Assembly: GCA_947493455.1 (NCBI GenBank)
Contig: CANLRB010000013.1
Coordinates: 61,921-125,920, forward strand
From: an uncultured Pseudoalteromonas sp.
GTDB lineage: Bacteria > Pseudomonadota > Gammaproteobacteria > Enterobacterales > Alteromonadaceae
DNA: 64,000 nucleotides
Reading direction: 5' to 3'
The position numbers and the translations under genes are program-made. How positions within the stretch are numbered: the first letter of the stretch is position 1; each line of letters opens with the position of its first letter. Below are positions 47,756-54,909 of the stretch, in pieces. The notes beneath the pieces were generated by a model, which was not told the DNA's origin, did no database searches, and saw only the letters and a list, made by a program, of their open reading frames with translations.

Positions 47756-49576
47756 TTAGTTAAAGTGTTTAACCAACCAATCTCTGATGGCTTTGTTCAT
47801 ACGTTTTCTGTTTTTCGCCTTAACAATGCCGTGTCCTTCATCTTCAAAAATAATGATATCTGTTTCAATACCTTGTGCGTCGAGACGCTCTTTTAAAAGT
47901 GTACTTTGCTCTACCGGCGTATTTTTGTCTTCAGCGCCATTTATAAATAGCATTGGCGCAATAATATTTTGCGCGGAGTTTACTGGAGACAACGCATAAA
48001 GTAAGTCTCTATCTTTAGTAGGATCGCCATACTCATTCGACGATAAGTGATTAAACCAACTTCTATTCGATAGAAAATCACTTATGCCATACATTGAAAT
48101 ACCAGTTGCGAAGAGCTTAGGGTGAAAGGCAAGTGATGCATTGGTCATGTATCCGCCATAAGAGCTGCCCATAACCGCAATATTTCCCGCTTGCGCGATT
48201 TTTTCTTGCACTAAATAATCATGGATTGCTTTTACATCTTTAATTGCATCAAAGCGCTTTTCTTTATTATCTAGCGTGACGAATTCTTTGCCGCGACCAG
48301 ATGAACCTCTTATATTTGGGTAAAAAACATTAATACCCGCTTCCACGAGTAATTTATCCATATCAGATGTACCAGAAAAAGTAGACTCTCTTTCGGGCCC
48401 ACCATGAAAATAGATAACCGTAGGGGCTGCTTTTTCGCTTGCTCGTTTTAGCCAGCCATCAAGTTGTAAGTTATCGAACGATTTAAATTTATGAAGTTCT
48501 GTGGTTATGGTTTGTGTAGTTGAAGACGATTGACAATAGGTCTGCTGGCTTAACTTTGCGGTGTTGTTATCAAATACATAAATATTATTGGAGTCATCTA
48601 CAAATTGATAGCTTAAATAGCGACTATCATGGCTCCATGCGTTTCGATAGAGTGTGCCGTTAGGTAGTTTTGACTCGTACAAAACGCTGAACTCTGCGGT
48701 ATCTAATATTTGAAAATTCGACAAGCTGTATTGTTGCCAATGTACAAATAATAAATTACCGTCAGGGCTGAGGTTTATATCAACAACATCTGCATCAGGT
48801 TCTTCAATCACAATTTTTCGTTGATTCTTGTTGTCGATTAGCACCAGTGCATGCCTATCGGTATACATATCTGTTGCGGCTAACACGCGGCCATCATTTA
48901 GCAGCTGGGCTTTCTTAATAGTGCCGATCCCTTCGTCATGACTAATTAGCGTTTTTACGCCCGAATCGCTTTTTAGTAACAGGTTTTCATCCGACCGTTG
49001 AAACAATTGCCAGTATAGATAGCCATGCTCATTGGTATCGTGTAACGATTCATAATATGGGGATTTAGTGAGCCGCTGAGAGTGCTTTGTGTCTAAGTCA
49101 AATTCAACAAGGTTTACCCCTTTTTCATTTTTAGAACGAGTTGAGTAGATCACTCTGTTTCCCGTTTTTGCCCAAGACTGTAAACGAGAGATTTGGTTGC
49201 TCGGTGAAATTTGATTAAAGTTATTTTTGACAGGATCGCCGACTAGTATGAGTCGTTCATCACTGCCATTGACACCGACTTCAATTGCTAATGTTTTGCT
49301 TTTGTCATGCCATACAGATTTATAGATATGTTCGTCAAAATTTGTCAGCTGTTTAGGCCATGTGTTTCCTAGTGGCTTGCTCCAGAGCTGCCCTGTGCCA
49401 CCGGCAAGGTTTGAAACATAGGTGAAAGATGCATTATCTGGCTGGAAAGAAGAGCCTACGCAATATTGAAATATAGGATTAGATTCGATTGATTTAGCGC
49501 TAAAAGAACACGCGCTCAGGAAAAGTACGCTTACGAGTTTTAGTTTATTCACTGTATACATCCTTGAGTTGCTCAT
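47756..49576 (-). CDS. S9 family peptidase lipoprotein (prolyl oligopeptidase/acylaminoacyl type)
   Basis: 606 residues. A signal with lipobox (VLFLSACS) precedes a beta-propeller-like region (about 35-345, WD40/TolB-type repeats such as NLSPDGNLLFVHWQQ). The alpha/beta-hydrolase domain follows with YFHGGPE, the nucleophile elbow GSSYGGYM, the Asp in FINGAEDKNTPVEQ and the His in EDEGHGI. It should cleave short peptides in the periplasm. It is monocistronic and is the last chromosomal gene before the cassette region. Confidence 0.92.
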   Translation of the reverse strand: MSNSRMYTVNKLKLVSVLFLSACSFSAKSIESNPIFQYCVGSSFQPDNASFTYVSNLAGGTGQLWSKPLGNTWPKQLTNFDEHIYKSVWHDKSKTLAIEVGVNGSDERLILVGDPVKNNFNQISPSNQISRLQSWAKTGNRVIYSTRSKNEKGVNLVEFDLDTKHSQRLTKSPYYESLHDTNEHGYLYWQLFQRSDENLLLKSDSGVKTLISHDEGIGTIKKAQLLNDGRVLAATDMYTDRHALVLIDNKNQRKIVIEEPDADVVDINLSPDGNLLFVHWQQYSLSNFQILDTAEFSVLYESKLPNGTLYRNAWSHDSRYLSYQFVDDSNNIYVFDNNTAKLSQQTYCQSSSTTQTITTELHKFKSFDNLQLDGWLKRASEKAAPTVIYFHGGPERESTFSGTSDMDKLLVEAGINVFYPNIRGSSGRGKEFVTLDNKEKRFDAIKDVKAIHDYLVQEKIAQAGNIAVMGSSYGGYMTNASLAFHPKLFATGISMYGISDFLSNRSWFNHLSSNEYGDPTKDRDLLYALSPVNSAQNIIAPMLFINGAEDKNTPVEQSTLLKERLDAQGIETDIIIFEDEGHGIVKAKNRKRMNKAIRDWLVKHFN

Positions 49577-49617
49577 AGGATTATATCAGCACTGTTTGTT
49601 TGAGAATACTCATTAAA

Positions 49618-49727
49618 AGTAACTAAAGATTAAGCTAAATCTTTGATAAATTTTGGCTGCAGCTGTTGTATAAAAAATCGAATATCGATGACATTCGCTT
49701 CTACTTTGAATCAGGGGTTTGTTATCT
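49618..49727 (-). repeat. Possible degenerate attC site downstream of yoeB
   Basis: Read on the minus strand, ATAACAAACCCCTGATTC (a good match to the 5' end of Vibrio/Pseudoalteromonas attC sites) lies about 60 bases after the yoeB stop. About 90 bases later the sequence ends in a TTTAGTTAC segment. The inner pairing boxes match only partly (GATTCAA against GATTAA). Confidence 0.3.
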
Positions 49728-49787
49728 CTTCAAAATTATGGTCAGGTGTCAATGTTATTCCTAAGATGCCCGATCGCTGAAGCTGAT

Positions 49788-50057
49788 TTAGTAGTGGTAT
49801 CGACACGAAATTATCGTTATAGCTTGATCATCGATCGCATAAACAAGCCTATTAGTATCGTCAATACGGCGAGACCAAAAACCAGATAAGTTCTCTTTTA
49901 ACGGTTCGGGTTTACCGATGCCCTCAAAAGGAGAGCGCTTAACATCATTGATGATTTTGTTGATGCGCTTGAGTGTTTTCTTGTCTTGGGTTTGCCAATA
50001 CAGGTAGTCATCCCAAGCGTCATCAGTCCACGACAGTAGACGTTGACTACGACTCAT
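49788..50057 (-). CDS. yoeB: Toxin YoeB (mRNA interferase)
   Basis: 89 residues, very close to E. coli YoeB: WTDDAWDDYLYWQTQDKKTLKRINKII, SPFEGIGKPEPLKENLSGFWSRRID, and the C-terminal catalytic ISCRYHY. YoeB binds the ribosome and cleaves mRNA at the A site when its antitoxin is degraded. The ATG at 50057 overlaps the yefM stop by 11 bases; a TTG one codon earlier is possible. The catalytic Glu, Arg and His are present, so it should be active. Its position in a cassette array fits the frequent finding of toxin-antitoxin pairs there. Confidence 0.96.
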   Translation of the reverse strand: MSRSQRLLSWTDDAWDDYLYWQTQDKKTLKRINKIINDVKRSPFEGIGKPEPLKENLSGFWSRRIDDTNRLVYAIDDQAITIISCRYHY

Positions 50058-50304
50058 CAATTAACTCTCGTGTTGTTGTTTTACCAGCACGGTACTGTGC
50101 TATCGAACGGTTTAGGTGTTCAGCGTTTTTAGGAGAGCGTAGTAAGTGAACTGTCTCCATAAGGCTGTTGTAGTAGTCTAAAGACATCACCACTGCATCT
50201 TCAGAATCACGACGTGTTATGACTGTTGTATCAGCATCATTAACCACACCGTCTAAAACAGCTTTGAGACCATTTCTAGCTTCAGTAAAAGATACGATTT
50301 TCAT
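50047..50304 (-). CDS. yefM: Antitoxin YefM
   Basis: 85 residues of the Phd/YefM family: KIVSFTEARNGLKAVLDGVVNDADTTVITRRDSEDAVVMSLDYYNSLMET is the DNA-binding half and the acidic-to-basic tail wraps YoeB. Written from 50304, because GGAGG lies 5 bases before that ATG and the family starts MK(I/T)(V/I)S; the longer frame upstream runs through the operator. YefM neutralises YoeB and, with it, represses the operon through TGTACA sites just upstream. Confidence 0.94.
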   Translation of the reverse strand: MKIVSFTEARNGLKAVLDGVVNDADTTVITRRDSEDAVVMSLDYYNSLMETVHLLRSPKNAEHLNRSIAQYRAGKTTTRELIDES

Positions 50305-50317
50305 AAGAACCTCCACA

Positions 50318-50364
50318 TGTACATTTAATTGTACAATTATAGTCTTCACCACTTTACTTGTACA
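50318..50364. promoter_or_regulatory. YefM-YoeB operator: three TGTACA hexamers
   Basis: TGTACA occurs at 50318, 50330 and 50359. The first two are 12 bases apart, as in the E. coli yefM-yoeB operator, where paired TGTACA repeats bind the antitoxin and the complex. Confidence 0.85.
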
Positions 50365-50395
50365 GTAAATTGAACATGCGATTTTAATCTGGCAA

Positions 50396-50496
50396 CTAAC
50401 GCCCGCCTAACACGCAATGTGTTGGCGTGGCTTTTTGCGTAGTTTGCCAAAACCATGACAACTTAACATTGTCGGAGTTTAGGCGCTTGTTATGTA
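50396..50496 (-). repeat. Integron attC site 1
   Basis: The two ends pair through conserved boxes: on the plus strand ACTAACGCCCGCCTAA at the left and TTTAGGCGCTTGTTATG at the right. AAC/GTT are the R boxes and CGCCTAA/TTAGGCG the L boxes, as in Vibrio-type attC sites. Inner mini-hairpins (CACGC/GCGTG and GACAA/TTGTC) give the cruciform. The GGGCGTTA-type end marks the recombination side, so the site points along the minus strand, the same way as the genes. Confidence 0.85.
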
Positions 50497-50837
50497 CGAT
50501 CTATCCAACCGAACAGTTTGTATAAAATGTAAGCCCAAATTACACACCACAGAAGAACTGACAAGTAATAAAAAATTGGAGACGAAAATAGCTCGGATAG
50601 AACCAAAATTAAGAAACCACAGCTTATTATCATTAACCTAATTTTTGAATCCTGTTTCTTCCACTTTTGAATCATTTCCTTTTTAGCATCTTTTTCCTGC
50701 TCAATAGCTTCAACTGAGTAGTGTCTGGGATTGTCTATTTCCTTTATTATTGCACTATATCTTTCGGGGTATTCGTCTTTATCTATAGTTGCTAAAGCCT
50801 CATTTAATTCTGAAAGATTGTATTTGGAATAATTCAA
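50490..50837 (-). CDS. Cassette-encoded small membrane protein (115 aa)
   Basis: 115 residues. The N-terminal part is charged and helical, opening NYSKYNLSELNEALATIDKDEYPER, an opening common among uncharacterised cassette membrane proteins. Two membrane helices occupy about 67-83 and 86-106, and the chain ends FGWIDRT. Its stop falls inside the right end of attC site 1, as expected for a cassette gene followed closely by its attC. Function unknown. Membrane topology would leave the charged domain in the cytoplasm. Confidence 0.75.
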   Translation of the reverse strand: MNYSKYNLSELNEALATIDKDEYPERYSAIIKEIDNPRHYSVEAIEQEKDAKKEMIQKWKKQDSKIRLMIISCGFLILVLSELFSSPIFYYLSVLLWCVIWAYILYKLFGWIDRT

Positions 50838-50852
50838 TTAAGTCCCTACAAG

Positions 50853-50955
50853 TACATAACGCCCCATTAACGGGCTAAAAATTGTGGGCTAAAATTTTTG
50901 CGAAGCAAAATCAGCCCGCTATTTTTTGTCCCTGTTGAATTGCTTGTTATACGTT
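50853..50955 (-). repeat. Integron attC site 2
   Basis: Left end ATAACGCCCCATTAACGGG and right end CCCTGTTGAATTGCTTGTTAT pair through ATAAC/GTTAT (R boxes) and an imperfect ATTAAC/GTTGAAT (L boxes). CGGGCT/AGCCCG and ATTTTTGC/GCAAAAT form the inner stems. It lies between the two small cassette genes and has the same orientation as site 1. Confidence 0.75.
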
Positions 50956-50968
50956 TATTACACCTATT

Positions 50969-51256
50969 TCATGTTTTTGTTTTTTTAAGTTTTGGTTTTG
51001 GCCGCCATAACACTGGCTTTTTTATTGTTCTAGGTTTACGCCATTTAATCAATGAAGCAACTATCTCTGCAACCCACAAAGCGAACCAAAGAACTAACTC
51101 AATAACAAATACAATGAATACAGCTATTAAATCTATTACCGAAAGAGTTTCCCCTGCCGCAACAAAGAAACTAGCTACAAATTCTACTAACGCGGTAAAC
51201 AAAGCGAAGATCGCTTCAGCAATTGCAACAACAATAGATAGCAGTCCTTCAAGCAA
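50969..51256 (-). CDS. Cassette-encoded hydrophobic protein with basic tail (95 aa)
   Basis: 95 residues. Three hydrophobic stretches fill residues 3-70 (LEGLLSIVVAIAEAIFALF, FVASFFVAAG, LIAVFIVFVIELVLWFALW), followed by a strongly basic, proline-containing tail (KWRKPRTIKKPVLWRPKPKLKK). The tail should face the cytoplasm or touch nucleic acid or lipid head groups. The gene lies 14 bases from attC site 2 on its 3' side, in cassette arrangement. No known domain recognised; a plus-strand frame over the same bases looks like a shadow. Confidence 0.65.
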   Translation of the reverse strand: MLEGLLSIVVAIAEAIFALFTALVEFVASFFVAAGETLSVIDLIAVFIVFVIELVLWFALWVAEIVASLIKWRKPRTIKKPVLWRPKPKLKKTKT

Positions 51257-51274
51257 CTCAGATTCCCTTATACG

Positions 51275-51356
51275 TATAACAGCGTATTAGCGTGCATCTC
51301 GGGTTAAGGAAGTTATCCACAGCCATTGAAACGCCGACTAATAGTTTTTTTGTTTA
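51275..51356 (-). repeat. Possible degenerate attC site 3
   Basis: The left end GTATAACAGCGTATTAGCG has the R and L boxes in the same spacing as sites 1 and 2. The right end should contain CGCTAATAC and GTTAT; the sequence shows CGACTAATAG followed by TGTTTAAT, so the inner box fits with one inserted base but the R box is eroded. It would be the attC of a further cassette whose gene is no longer there. Confidence 0.4.
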
Positions 51357-51413
51357 ATAATACCAATAGGTTAACAGCTGTTTTTTGTTCAAACAAGGCA
51401 AAATATCATTTTG

Positions 51414-51552
51414 CATAGCGAGCCATTACTTATTCGAGACTTGCGAGACACGCTATGTAAATTACTTATTATAGATTTTTCTATTAATATCAATTAACTT
51501 CATTTTCGACCCGCATAAACGAGCCATTTCTTTAAATTACATAACGAGCCAT
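51414..51552. repeat. Three copies of a CATA-n-CGAGCCAT motif
   Basis: CATAGCGAGCCAT (51414), CATAAACGAGCCAT (51514) and CATAACGAGCCAT (51540) lie in the gene-free region. They may be part of a dispersed intergenic repeat or a decayed array; no function is known to me. Confidence 0.45.
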
Positions 51553-51991
51553 GAGTTTATTGAGTTCGTTGTGAGCGTGCTCAAAGAGCGCTGGATTTCG
51601 TTTAAACTAGATTAAAGGCGCAAAACGCATGTATACGTTTTTAAAAAAGCTTTTTAATTCACAACTTGAAAACCTTCTTACATAGCCACTTAAATAAGCA
51701 CTTTTGAGTTAATACTGGCGACAAAAAACCAGACTAGAGCAACTGCCTAGTAGAATTTTGTTGGGTTATATTGAGTTAAATACTCTACCGCTTAACCTTT
51801 GTAAGTATGCATGCAAATTTGTTCATACTTCACACACAATTGGCTTAATTACAATGCGCTTTATCATAGCTTAAATTTATATATGTCAAATGTTTAGCTT
51901 GAAATGGAACAAAGTCCAAGTTATTGTTGATTAACGTAAAAATTATTTTGAACGAATTTACTTACAAGCTCATTTTAGCTAGGGGAATATT

Positions 51992-52540
51992 ATGCGGAAA
52001 CGGATAGCCATGTTGTTTAGTACTATTGTATTGGCTGCTTGTGGTGGCGGTAGTAGTGACAACAAAAACGAGATTGATACTCAAGAGACGTTAAACGTTC
52101 TTTCTCACATGAGCCCATGTGTTGGTGTTAGCCAAAAGTTATGTTTGACCACTAAAAGTGGCAACGACACCGTAAATATCTTTCACAGCGATATTGAAGG
52201 GTTTGATTTTACTTGGGGAAATCAATACGAACTTATAATCAATAGTTCGACGATTGCGAACCCTCCAAGTGATGGTTCATTAAAGCAACACAAACTTAAG
52301 AGTATTACGTCTCAAATAGAAGATGCTGTTGGCACTCAATATGAGTACAAGTTAGTTGAAATGTTGGAAAGTACATTTACTAAAGACGCTGACAATTATT
52401 ACTTTTTAGGCACCCCGTTTGTGTGTGGCGATGGGGTCGATTGCGAATCACTGGTTAACCTAACTAACAGTGGTGGGCTGGTAAATGCGACTTTTGAATA
52501 CTTAGGTGAAGGAAGCATTCAGCTAACTAACTGGAATTAG
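51992..52540 (+). CDS. DUF4377 lipoprotein
   Basis: 182 residues. The signal ends VLAACGGGSS, a perfect lipobox followed by a Gly/Ser linker typical of marine lipoproteins. A DUF4377 domain follows: CVGVSQKLCLTTK, then IFHSDIEGFDFTWGNQYELII and the NPPSDGSLKQHKLKSI segment. The C-terminal third (GTPFVCGDGVDCESL) has a Cys pair and looks like a small extra beta domain (META/HslJ-like region possible). Function unknown; it is monocistronic with its own terminator. Confidence 0.78.
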   Translation: MRKRIAMLFSTIVLAACGGGSSDNKNEIDTQETLNVLSHMSPCVGVSQKLCLTTKSGNDTVNIFHSDIEGFDFTWGNQYELIINSSTIANPPSDGSLKQHKLKSITSQIEDAVGTQYEYKLVEMLESTFTKDADNYYFLGTPFVCGDGVDCESLVNLTNSGGLVNATFEYLGEGSIQLTNWN

Positions 52541-52581
52541 GTCTGATAAACACGTCTAACACACAACCTTAGATCAAAAAA

Positions 52582-52630
52582 AGCGCCGTGATAAACTGCT
52601 ATACAGTAACTCATCGGCGCTATATTTTTA
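52582..52630 (+). terminator. Terminator after the DUF4377 gene
   Basis: AGCGCCG/CGGCGCT outer stem with a partly paired interior, followed by TATATTTTTAT. Confidence 0.6.
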
Positions 52631-52728
52631 TGTGAGACATGAAATCTAATTTCAATGATTTCGCATTTACCTCAATAGCTCCGCTTTTCGCCGCCTTTGA
52701 GGTTATGCTCGGTAACAATAAATGTGAC

Positions 52729-52762
52729 AAAAGCGACAAGCTAACAAGGTTTTGTCGCTTTT
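52729..52762. terminator. Terminator of HDOD copy 2
   Basis: AAAAGCGACAA and TTGTCGCTTTT arms directly after the HDOD stop codon on the minus strand; T-runs exist on both strands. Confidence 0.8.
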
Positions 52763-53617
52763 TTATTGATTAAAATATTCTTCTGCGTCTTCTTTAATAT
52801 CAAGGTAGTCATCTTCATCAAGATTAAGCGTGGTTAACACGTTTTCTTTAAAATATGGCCAATCGGGGTCAGCAATAAAGCGTTTATTAGTATGCACTAT
52901 GTTTTCGGCCATTTTTAATGTGGCAAGTGTGAGTTGATCTGTTATGTGCGGTTGATGCTCCGCGTCTTCGCACAAAAAGGTTTTGTCGTGATGACGCAAA
53001 ATCAGCTGACAAATGTTTTTTGGTAAATTCCAGCTGCTCGCTAAAAAATAGCCGATCACTGCATGGTTGGTTTTATAGGCGGCTTCTTCTCGCTCAACTA
53101 ACAGGGTGTGGTAGTCACGATTTGCAGCACTTAGTACATGAATGTAATCTGAGTAGTTCATTGCCATAGCTGGAATGCCAGCGTCATGAAAAAGGCCCAC
53201 CATATGCAGGTTTTCAACTGGCACTTTTGCTTTAATTTTACTGCCTATCAAGGTTGTCACATAGGCAATATCAGACGCATTATCCCAAAATCGTTCTAAT
53301 TTGATGCAGCATTTGTCTTGGTCAAAGGCTTTTTGTAGTAAAAAGCCGGTGACAAGTGTTGTGATACTGTCGAGCCCTAAAAACATCACAGCTTGTCGAA
53401 TATCCGTAATGGTTCTTGCTAAGCCATAAAAGGGTGAATTGATGACCTTGAGCACCGCCGCTGAAGTTGCTACATCTGCGGCGATGATATCGGCAATTTT
53501 ATTGAGCTCAGGAGTTTCGCTTTCTAGTTCTTGTTGTAGTTTTTCAAGTAGTTCGGGTTTTGGCGGCAAGCTAAACCCGTCTGATAAGTCACCTAAAATC
53601 TTGTCGTTAATCTCTAT
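52763..53617 (-). CDS. HDOD domain protein, copy 2
   Basis: 284 residues starting at a GTG codon. That start is chosen because IEINDKILGDLSDGFSLPPKPE aligns without gap to the start of copy 1 (IEVNNDILKDVASGFNLPVKPD), with AGGTG five bases before it; the frame extends 7 codons further upstream. The domain shows SAAVLKVINSPFYGLARTITDIRQAVMFLGL, GLFHDAGIPAM and NHAVIGYFLASSWNLP. It is a full-length paralogue of the gene at 28047-28898 and probably has a related signalling role. Monocistronic. Confidence 0.88.
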   Translation of the reverse strand: MEINDKILGDLSDGFSLPPKPELLEKLQQELESETPELNKIADIIAADVATSAAVLKVINSPFYGLARTITDIRQAVMFLGLDSITTLVTGFLLQKAFDQDKCCIKLERFWDNASDIAYVTTLIGSKIKAKVPVENLHMVGLFHDAGIPAMAMNYSDYIHVLSAANRDYHTLLVEREEAAYKTNHAVIGYFLASSWNLPKNICQLILRHHDKTFLCEDAEHQPHITDQLTLATLKMAENIVHTNKRFIADPDWPYFKENVLTTLNLDEDDYLDIKEDAEEYFNQ

Positions 53618-53684
53618 CACGGTACACCTAATTAACAATTACACCAAGATCAGTCTAACTTAATTTTGTTCCGATTACTTAGAG

Positions 53685-54296
53685 CTAAATCAAATTACAT
53701 TGCATTGGTTCATGTGTACGTGTGAGCGCGATAAGTTGGTTATCGCTTGCATCCAGTTGTAACCAATCGCCCGACTGTATTTGCGTATCAATTTTATTTT
53801 GTTGTTTTAATTGCGCGAGCACTGATTTTTTCACTTTGACTAATAAAGTTTTATCGCATGACTCTATAAACCAGTCATCTTGTTGCATTACTAATTTGCC
53901 ATACATTTTTTGTGCTGAGTTAAATTGCGCAAGCGTACGCACCGCTGATTGTTTTTGCGCTAATAAACGCTGGTGCTCTTGGTCACGGTTTACTTGCACG
54001 GTAATATTTGTATCTTGTGTATTGCTGGTTAAGTCGACCACAGCAAGATGATGATAATGTGATTGGTCAAGCTCAATAACATGACTCGGTGTTGTATGTT
54101 GGTTTAAAGCCAAGTGACTAAATACGGCAATCGCCGACAGCGCGATGGCAAATTGTGCACGGCGTGTCCAGCTGCGCCAAACTTGTTGATTACCTGATTT
54201 GATAAAGCGCTTTTTTTGTTCGTGCGTCAGCTTATGCTTTGCTTTGCGATTTTGATAAAGCTGGTCGAGTGACGGAGTTTGGTCGTTATCTGACAT
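53685..54296 (-). CDS. Probable anti-sigma factor (single-pass membrane protein)
   Basis: 203 residues. A charged cytoplasmic N-terminus (about 1-45) is followed by one membrane helix (RAQFAIALSAIAVFSHLAL) and a periplasmic domain rich in Gln and Thr with one Cys pair spread over the tail. It starts inside the last 11 bases of the ECF sigma gene. That coupling and topology are the usual signs of a membrane anti-sigma factor that releases its sigma on an envelope signal. No ZAS zinc motif (HxxxCxxC) is seen in the N-terminus, so the identification rests on context. Confidence 0.7.
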   Translation of the reverse strand: MSDNDQTPSLDQLYQNRKAKHKLTHEQKKRFIKSGNQQVWRSWTRRAQFAIALSAIAVFSHLALNQHTTPSHVIELDQSHYHHLAVVDLTSNTQDTNITVQVNRDQEHQRLLAQKQSAVRTLAQFNSAQKMYGKLVMQQDDWFIESCDKTLLVKVKKSVLAQLKQQNKIDTQIQSGDWLQLDASDNQLIALTRTHEPMQCNLI

Positions 54297-54843
54297 TGAA
54301 TTCTCCTAATTGAGTGCGTAACGCGCTTTTGGCATAGCGCAATCGTGTTTTTATTGTTTCAACAGGGTGCGCTGTGATTTGCGCAATTTGCGCTAAGCTA
54401 AACCCTTCTTGTTGCAATACAAAGGCTTCTTTTTGACTAAATGGTAGCTGCTCTAATGCCCGCTCAAAACGCTGTTGCAGCGTTTGTGTATCTTCACTTA
54501 ACACAATGCTTGTAATCGTCTGCTGCTCTAATTCTTCGAGCCGACTGTAATAGCGGATTTCGTCAAGTAATAGGCGCCGTGCAATAACAAAAAGCCAGGC
54601 TTTAAACGAACCATGGTCTTGGTATAAATGACGTTTTTCAATCACTTTAAGCCAGGTCTTTTGACATATATCGAGTGCCATATGGTGATCGCACTGTGTC
54701 ATGAGGTAATGATATAATTCATCGCCATGGCGATTTACTAATAGTTCTAACTCTTTGCTTTTACCACTGGCTTGATAGCTCAGCATCAGCTGCTCGGCAC
54801 TGATTTCTATATTTAGTAATTGTTTAATCGCAACTAACATCAA
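54286..54843 (-). CDS. ECF-family RNA polymerase sigma factor
   Basis: 185 residues with region 2 (ELYHYLMTQCDHHMALDICQKTWLKVIEKRHLYQDHGSFKAWLFVIARRLLLDEIR) and region 4 (LEQLPFSQKEAFVLQQEGFSLAQIAQI, ending VETIKTRLRYAKSALRTQL). These are the sigma70 regions kept by extracytoplasmic-function sigmas. It directs transcription of an unknown regulon. The gene lies between tonB and the probable anti-sigma gene on one strand, so all three probably share a transcript. Two adjacent ATG codons are possible starts. Confidence 0.92.
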   Translation of the reverse strand: MMLVAIKQLLNIEISAEQLMLSYQASGKSKELELLVNRHGDELYHYLMTQCDHHMALDICQKTWLKVIEKRHLYQDHGSFKAWLFVIARRLLLDEIRYYSRLEELEQQTITSIVLSEDTQTLQQRFERALEQLPFSQKEAFVLQQEGFSLAQIAQITAHPVETIKTRLRYAKSALRTQLGEFNVR

Positions 54844-54872
54844 TAGGCAACTCCTTTTTATACATGTAACTT

Positions 54873-54895
54873 GGCAACCTATCTGTTAGGTTGCC
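54873..54895. promoter_or_regulatory. Perfect hairpin in the tonB-sigma gap
   Basis: GGCAACCTA and TAGGTTGCC form a perfect nine-base stem with a TCTGT loop. No T-run follows on the minus strand, so it is more likely a processing or partial-termination hairpin. GGCAAC appears again at 54846, next to the sigma start codon. Confidence 0.5.
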
Positions 54896-54909
54896 ACTAT
54901 TGGTTTGAC

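Larger units (their letters stand above)
51257..51991. other. Gene-free region right of the cassette array
   Basis: These 735 AT-rich bases contain no convincing gene. A likely degenerate attC lies at 51275-51356 and three copies of a CATA-n-CGAGCCAT motif at 51414-51552. The last 100 bases carry the promoter of the lipoprotein gene, with AGGGGA as a ribosome-binding site. No integrase gene or remnant was recognised. Confidence 0.6.

Noticed and set aside
50898-51290. Plus-strand frame of 130 codons over the 95-residue cassette gene
   Set aside because: It runs through the right part of attC site 2, and its amino-acid make-up (Thr/Asn/Ser-rich) looks like the reverse reading of the hydrophobic gene.
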